In this document: positions 60,497-64,000 of the stretch, piece by piece
Position numbering within the stretch: position 1 is the first letter of the stretch
How the letters are laid out: each line of letters begins with the position of its first letter
Assembly: GCF_050916355.1 (NCBI RefSeq)
Contig: NZ_CP136946.1
Location: 3,286,001 to 3,350,000 of the forward strand
From: Jeongeupia wiesaeckerbachi
GTDB lineage: Bacteria; Pseudomonadota; Gammaproteobacteria; Burkholderiales; Chitinibacteraceae
Length of the DNA: 64,000 nucleotides
Direction: 5' to 3'
Position numbers and translations under genes: made by a program
The notes under the pieces: generated by a model
What the model was told of the DNA's origin: nothing
Databases searched by the model: none
Seen by the model: the letters and a program-made list of their open reading frames with translations, nothing else

Positions 60497-60534
60497 AAAA
60501 AAGCCGGATTGCTGTTGCAGCAATCCGGCTTTTT
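60497..60534. terminator. Bidirectional terminator after the SRP RNA
   Basis: GCCGGATTGCTG and CAGCAATCCGGC pair around TTG, flanked by A5-6 and T5. On the minus strand it ends the SRP RNA about 15 bases after its 3' end. Confidence 0.92.
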
Positions 60535-60546
60535 CCTGAATCTGGG

Positions 60547-60646
60547 GTGGCGAGCCCGACCCCCGGCACTGGCATCAAAAGCTGTGGCTGCTTCCTTCCG
60601 GACCTGACCAAGTTCACCTTCTAGCCATGCGGGGAGACCCGCCATA
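60547..60646 (-). ncRNA. ffs: Small signal recognition particle RNA (4.5S)
   Basis: The minus strand contains the universal domain IV hairpin GGTCAGGTCCGGAAGGAAGC followed by AGCC. The ends pair: GGCGGGTCTCCCCG at the 5' side with CGGGGGTCGGGCTCGCC at the 3' side, giving an RNA of about 98 bases typical of bacterial small SRP RNA. It binds Ffh and targets inner-membrane proteins. Exact ends are uncertain by a few bases. Confidence 0.95.
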
Positions 60647-60656
60647 GAAGGAAGGA

Positions 60657-61676
60657 CTATACCACAACACCGTCGATCGGGGAATTGGCTTCGCCGTGTT
60701 CACCGCACCAGTTCTCGGCAAACGCCCTTGAGCGCGCCTCCGCGCCGCCCTCGCTTCGCAATACGGCATACAGCTTGGCCAACGCCGCCTCCGGCGTCAT
60801 CTGCCCGCCATCGAGCATCATCGCCCTCCCCGACAACACACCCGCCGCGTACAGCCCCGGTCGGGCGCGGCCCGCTGGGCAAATGCTCAGATTGACCACC
60901 GGCACCTGCGTCGCCAGCTCGGCCAGCGCCGTCAACAAGCCGGCGTGATCCGGCAGATTGCCGCTACCGAAGCTTTGCAGCAGCAACGCATCCGGCGCCG
61001 ACGCACGCAGCGCATCCGCCAGCCAGTCCACGGTAAACCCGGGCGCCAACTGGGCGTGCAATACCCGTGCTGCGGCATTGAACGGCACGAAGGCCACCCC
61101 CTTCTCTAGCGCCGGCAAAAATCGTGACGACGTCAGCTGCCAACGTCCGGCGACAAACTGCCCGAGCGGCGGCTCATTCGGCGCGGCAAACGCGTCGTCG
61201 CGATCGCAATCGAGCTTACGTACCCGGCTGCCCCGCCATAAACGGTTCGCCATCACGACACCGACCTCGGCGAACCCGCCGTGTTCGCTCAACAAGGCCA
61301 GCGCTGAGGCCACATTACCGGGAGCGTCGCTACCGGACTCGAACCACGGGCGCATCGCACCGGTCAACAGCACGGGTTTGTTCAGGCCGCGCAACAGCAT
61401 CGACAATGCCGACGCGGTCCAGGCCAGCGTATCGGTACCGTGCAGCACCAGAAAACCGTCGTACCGATGGGCCCGCTCGGCAATGTCCGCCCCAATCCGG
61501 TTCCAGTGCGCCGGCCCCATCGCGCTGGAGTCGAGTAAAGGCGCGTATTCGATCAGTTCGGCATCGGGCAGCAGTTGCCGCAACCGTCCGGTCAATGCGC
61601 CGGGAACCGGCGCCAGCCCTGCCTTGCCGGGCTGCATACCGATAGTGCCGCCAGCGTAAATGACCAAGATAGACAT
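60657..61676 (-). CDS. L-asparaginase (type I-like)
   Basis: A 339-residue asparaginase. The first catalytic Thr lies in YAGGTIGM near the N-terminus and the second in LHGTDTLAWTASALS; the segment LTGAMRPWFESGSDAPGNV is also conserved. There is no signal peptide, so it is probably cytosolic (AnsA-like). It hydrolyses asparagine to aspartate and ammonia. It is divergent from smpB. Confidence 0.9.
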   Translation of the reverse strand: MSILVIYAGGTIGMQPGKAGLAPVPGALTGRLRQLLPDAELIEYAPLLDSSAMGPAHWNRIGADIAERAHRYDGFLVLHGTDTLAWTASALSMLLRGLNKPVLLTGAMRPWFESGSDAPGNVASALALLSEHGGFAEVGVVMANRLWRGSRVRKLDCDRDDAFAAPNEPPLGQFVAGRWQLTSSRFLPALEKGVAFVPFNAAARVLHAQLAPGFTVDWLADALRASAPDALLLQSFGSGNLPDHAGLLTALAELATQVPVVNLSICPAGRARPGLYAAGVLSGRAMMLDGGQMTPEAALAKLYAVLRSEGGAEARSRAFAENWCGEHGEANSPIDGVVV

Positions 61677-61739
61677 GTAGACCTCGTCCGGGAGCCGGTG
61701 CTGTGGTTAAAATTGCGTTTTGCTTGCTACCAACCACCC

Positions 61740-62186
61740 ATGACCATTGTCGACAACCGCAAGGCGTTTCACGATTACTTCATTGAAGAGCGCTACGAAG
61801 CCGGCCTCGTACTCGAAGGCTGGGAGGTCAAGTCGATCCGGGCTGGCCGCGTTCAACTGAAAGAATCATACGTCAGCTACATCAAGGGCGATTTCTGGCT
61901 GCTGGGCGCGCATATTTCGCCGCTCTCGACCGCGTCGACCCACGTCCTGCCGGACCCGACGCGCATTCGCAAATTGCTGCTCAAGGCCAGCGAGATCGAG
62001 AAACTGTCGATCAAGGTCGAACGCGCCGGCTACACCGTTGCCGCACTGAACATGCATTTCACCCGCGGGCGGATCAAGCTGGAAATCGGTCTTGCCAAGG
62101 GCAAGCAGCAGCATGACAAGCGCCAAACGGAGAAAGAGCGCGAATGGCTGCGAGAAAAACAGCGCATCCTGCGCGATCGCGGCTAA
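61740..62186 (+). CDS. smpB: SsrA-binding protein SmpB
   Basis: A 148-residue RNA-binding protein for trans-translation. Typical features are NRKAFHDYFIEERYEAGL, GWEVKSIRAGRVQLKESYV, the HVLPDPTRIRKLL loop and the positively charged C-tail (GKQQHDKRQTEKEREW then LREKQRILRD). It carries tmRNA to stalled ribosomes. The ATG at 61740 gives the normal length. Confidence 0.97.
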   Translation: MTIVDNRKAFHDYFIEERYEAGLVLEGWEVKSIRAGRVQLKESYVSYIKGDFWLLGAHISPLSTASTHVLPDPTRIRKLLLKASEIEKLSIKVERAGYTVAALNMHFTRGRIKLEIGLAKGKQQHDKRQTEKEREWLREKQRILRDRG

Positions 62187-62193
62187 AAATCCA

Positions 62194-62215
62194 ACGGCCC
62201 GCAATGCGGGCCGTT
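62194..62215 (+). terminator. Hairpin after smpB
   Basis: ACGGCCCGC and GCGGGCCGT pair around AAT and are followed by TCTTCT, an imperfect T-run. It lies between convergent smpB and plsY. Confidence 0.65.
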
Positions 62216-62239
62216 CTTCTATCTGCCGACACTTGCCGA

Positions 62240-62833
62240 CTATTTCGCCTTGTCGCCGATCCGGCTTTCCTTGCCCGACAATAGGCCGCGAATGTTCTGA
62301 TGGTGGCGCGCGATCAGCAGCACCGCAATCAAGCCAACCGCATACCAATACGCCTGCTGCGGCATCCACCACCAGGCAAGCAGCGGCGCAAGCACGGCAG
62401 CCAGCAAGGCGGCCAGCGACGAAATCTTGAATCCCTTGGCAATCACCAGCCAGACCACCATCACCACAAGACCGACCCGCCAGTCCAGCGCCAGCAGGAT
62501 GCCCGCCGCGGTTGCCACACCCTTGCCGCCCTTGAAGCGGAAAAACACCGGCCACATGTGCCCCAGCGCCACGGCGACCGCCGCCAGCGCCACCGCGTTG
62601 TCGCCCAGCCCCAGCATCGGCGCAGCCAGTTGCGCCAGCCATACGGCCAGCCAGCCCTTGAGCGCATCGCCGGCCAGCGTCAGCGCCGCGGCTTTTTTGT
62701 TACCGCTGCGCAGTACATTGGTCGCCCCAGGATTGCCCGATCCGTAGCTACGCGGATCGGCCAGCCCCATCACACGGGAGACGATCACGGCGAACGACAG
62801 GGAGCCGATCAGATAGGCAGCAAGGGCAAGCAT
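62240..62833 (-). CDS. plsY: Glycerol-3-phosphate acyltransferase PlsY
   Basis: A 197-residue inner-membrane enzyme that acylates glycerol 3-phosphate using acyl-phosphate. It has about five helices and the three conserved motifs SGNPGATNVLR, GHMWPVFFRFKGGKGVAT and a more variable third. The start at 62833 gives the normal length (MLALAAYLIGSLSFAV); 62845 GTG and 62887 ATG are other options, and no site has a clear ribosome site. It is divergent from folB. Confidence 0.93.
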   Translation of the reverse strand: MLALAAYLIGSLSFAVIVSRVMGLADPRSYGSGNPGATNVLRSGNKKAAALTLAGDALKGWLAVWLAQLAAPMLGLGDNAVALAAVAVALGHMWPVFFRFKGGKGVATAAGILLALDWRVGLVVMVVWLVIAKGFKISSLAALLAAVLAPLLAWWWMPQQAYWYAVGLIAVLLIARHHQNIRGLLSGKESRIGDKAK

Positions 62834-62933
62834 TAGCGAGGACACGGTCAAATCCACTACAATCGCGGGCTTGGCATTGTAAGTCATTGCGGGGCGAGCG
62901 CAGCAAATCGCGCATAAGTCACGCAACAGGAAT

Positions 62934-63290
62934 ATGGACACCATCTATCTACACGGCGTTCGCGCCCAAACCCTGATCGGCTGGTACGACTGGGAACGCA
63001 CGGCACAACAGGATGTCGAGCTCGATCTCGACATCGCCCTGCCCTCAAACCGCGCCAGCGTCTCCGACGACCTCACCGACACGATCGATTACGATCTGGT
63101 CGTGCGCACGCTGCGCGACGAGCTGGCACAACAGCACTTCCTGCTGCTCGAAGCGCTCGCCGACTTCATCGCCCGCGTCCTGCTCGAACGATTCGGCACG
63201 CCGTGGGTGCGCGTTTCGGTCACCAAGCTCGGCATCCTGAAAGATGTCGCCCGCGTCGGCGTCACCATCGAGCGCGGTCACCGCAGTTAG
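62934..63290 (+). CDS. folB: Dihydroneopterin aldolase
   Basis: A 118-residue enzyme of folate synthesis. Key segments are MDTIYLHGVRAQTLIGWYDWER, the DTIDYDLVV region, LLEALADFIARVLLE and VSVTKLGILKDVARVGVTIER with its active-site Lys. It cleaves dihydroneopterin to 6-hydroxymethyl-dihydropterin. CAGGAAT precedes the ATG. It is divergent from plsY, the common arrangement. Confidence 0.95.
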   Translation: MDTIYLHGVRAQTLIGWYDWERTAQQDVELDLDIALPSNRASVSDDLTDTIDYDLVVRTLRDELAQQHFLLLEALADFIARVLLERFGTPWVRVSVTKLGILKDVARVGVTIERGHRS

Positions 63291-63410
63291 GTGGGCTCAT
63301 TATTTATTTGGCAAAAACGATCTACGGCATTGAACTTGTCGACCACCACCCCCACTAAGAGTGGCAATAGTTTACAAACTCTAGACCACAACCACATGGG
63401 ATCCCGGTTC

Positions 63411-64000
63411 ATGACAACTCGGCCGATGCGCCAGCACCTGCTGCTGGGCCTTCTCACGATTTCGCTTTTTGCCAGCCCGCTCGCCGAAGCCAAGCGCCTC
63501 GGCGGCGGTCGCTCCGCCGGCATGCAGCGCCAAAGCGCGCCGCAAAGCCCGGCCGCACCCGCACCACAGAAACAAGCCGCGCCTGCACCGATGCAGACCC
63601 CGGCGCAGCAGCCCGCCCGCAGCGGCGTTGGCACCGCACTGGCCGGCGCAGCAGTCGGCGCAGCTGGCGGCTACATGCTCGGCAAGGCAATGAATGCCTC
63701 CGGCACGGCCGAGTCGCAAGGCAGCAGCTTCCCCTGGGGCTGGATTCTGCTACTTGGCGGCCTGACCGTCGCCGGCGTGATGTTCATGCGCCGCCGCGCC
63801 CAAGCCGGCCGCACCGCCCCGGCAGGTTATGCGCCAGCAGCAGCGGGCAACGCCAACTGGCAGACCGAACCGGCCGCACAGTCTGACCGCGTCTTCCGGA
63901 TGGGCGAAGGCATGAGCGCAGCACCGGTGACGCAAGCGATCACCCGCCTGCCCGACGGCACCGAAAGCGCAGCCTTCCTCCGCCAGGCGCGTGCGAGCTT
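63411..64000 (+). CDS. Tim44-like domain protein (3' partial)
   Basis: The frame from ATG 63411 stays open to the right edge (196 codons). A signal peptide (LLLGLLTISLFASPLAEA) leads to a low-complexity Ala/Pro/Gln segment, a Gly/Ala stretch (GTALAGAAVGAAGGYML), a second membrane helix (WGWILLLGGLTVAGVMFM) and a soluble part ending DGTESAAFLRQARASF, the opening of a Tim44-like domain. Bacterial Tim44-like proteins are membrane-linked and of uncertain function. The end is missing, so the domain cannot be confirmed fully. Confidence 0.8.
   Translation, partial: MTTRPMRQHLLLGLLTISLFASPLAEAKRLGGGRSAGMQRQSAPQSPAAPAPQKQAAPAPMQTPAQQPARSGVGTALAGAAVGAAGGYMLGKAMNASGTAESQGSSFPWGWILLLGGLTVAGVMFMRRRAQAGRTAPAGYAPAAAGNANWQTEPAAQSDRVFRMGEGMSAAPVTQAITRLPDGTESAAFLRQARAS

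Noticed and set aside
60441..60497. 18-codon frame beginning MRFDRG near the FNR-type box
   Set aside because: No ribosome site and the frame ends at the SRP RNA terminator.
1..64000. CRISPR arrays, insertion sequences, prophage, tRNA or rRNA genes
   Set aside because: No regularly spaced repeats, transposase motifs, phage structural genes (other than the encapsulin shell, which shares the HK97 fold) or recognisable tRNA/rRNA sequences were seen.

Overview
The window looks like a chromosomal segment of a GC-rich (roughly 60 percent or more, by eye) Gram-negative betaproteobacterium, most likely of the order Neisseriales (Chromobacteriaceae or Chitinibacteraceae type). Reasons: outer-membrane machinery (a porin, FadL, TamA/TamB, a Kdo hydroxylase), a PHA synthase/thiolase pair, a small bacterial SRP RNA, and typical betaproteobacterial gene neighbours (coaBC-dut with radC, yciB-yciI-bolA-ppiC). 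The family assignment is inference. I see no tRNA, rRNA, CRISPR array, transposase or prophage gene.

Layout. 1-9.5 kb: a partial radical SAM gene, a porin, class I fumarase, a PhnF-like regulator with a Nudix hydrolase and a 2',3'-cyclic phosphodiesterase, a mercaptopyruvate sulfurtransferase and a chemotaxis receptor. 9.5-14.3 kb: phaC-phaA, the PBP7-type peptidase pbpG and trxC. 14.4-18.2 kb: a ferric-iron ABC transporter fbpABC behind a good Fur box. 18.3-30.1 kb: rdgC, an envelope operon with a Kdo hydroxylase, bioB, comF, tamA-tamB, a 30-residue small ORF with its own signals, and a periplasmic chalcone-isomerase-like protein. 30.2-38.7 kb: a full fatty-acid beta-oxidation set (TetR regulator, fadE, fadL, a fused hydroxyacyl-CoA dehydrogenase/enoyl-CoA hydratase, thiolase), with two PsrA-type palindromes in front of the regulator. 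38.9-40.8 kb: a SEC-C protein, a HAD phosphatase and a CHAD protein.

41.0-45.6 kb is the most striking region: a sulfur-metabolism nanocompartment operon of rhodanese, serine acetyltransferase, XRE regulator, family 2A encapsulin shell, and a cysteine desulfurase with a 190-residue disordered N-terminal extension carrying two copies of an FYFLD motif. Serine acetyltransferase feeds cysteine synthesis, the desulfurase takes sulfur from cysteine inside the shell, and the rhodanese could move the sulfane sulfur on. Encapsulin/desulfurase systems of this class are known, so this is a well-formed member rather than a new class.

45.6-57 kb: dut and coaBC, radC, then a branched-chain amino-acid ABC system (binding protein, livH, livM, livG, livF) interrupted by a large PutA-like protein. 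That protein keeps most of its proline dehydrogenase site but has lost both catalytic residues of the aldehyde dehydrogenase half. 57-64 kb: a YdcF-type protein, a small lipoprotein, the ppiC-bolA-yciI-yciB operon, the SRP RNA, an asparaginase, smpB, plsY, folB and a partial Tim44-like protein running off the 3' edge. Converging genes are often separated by very long, perfectly symmetric hairpin terminators.
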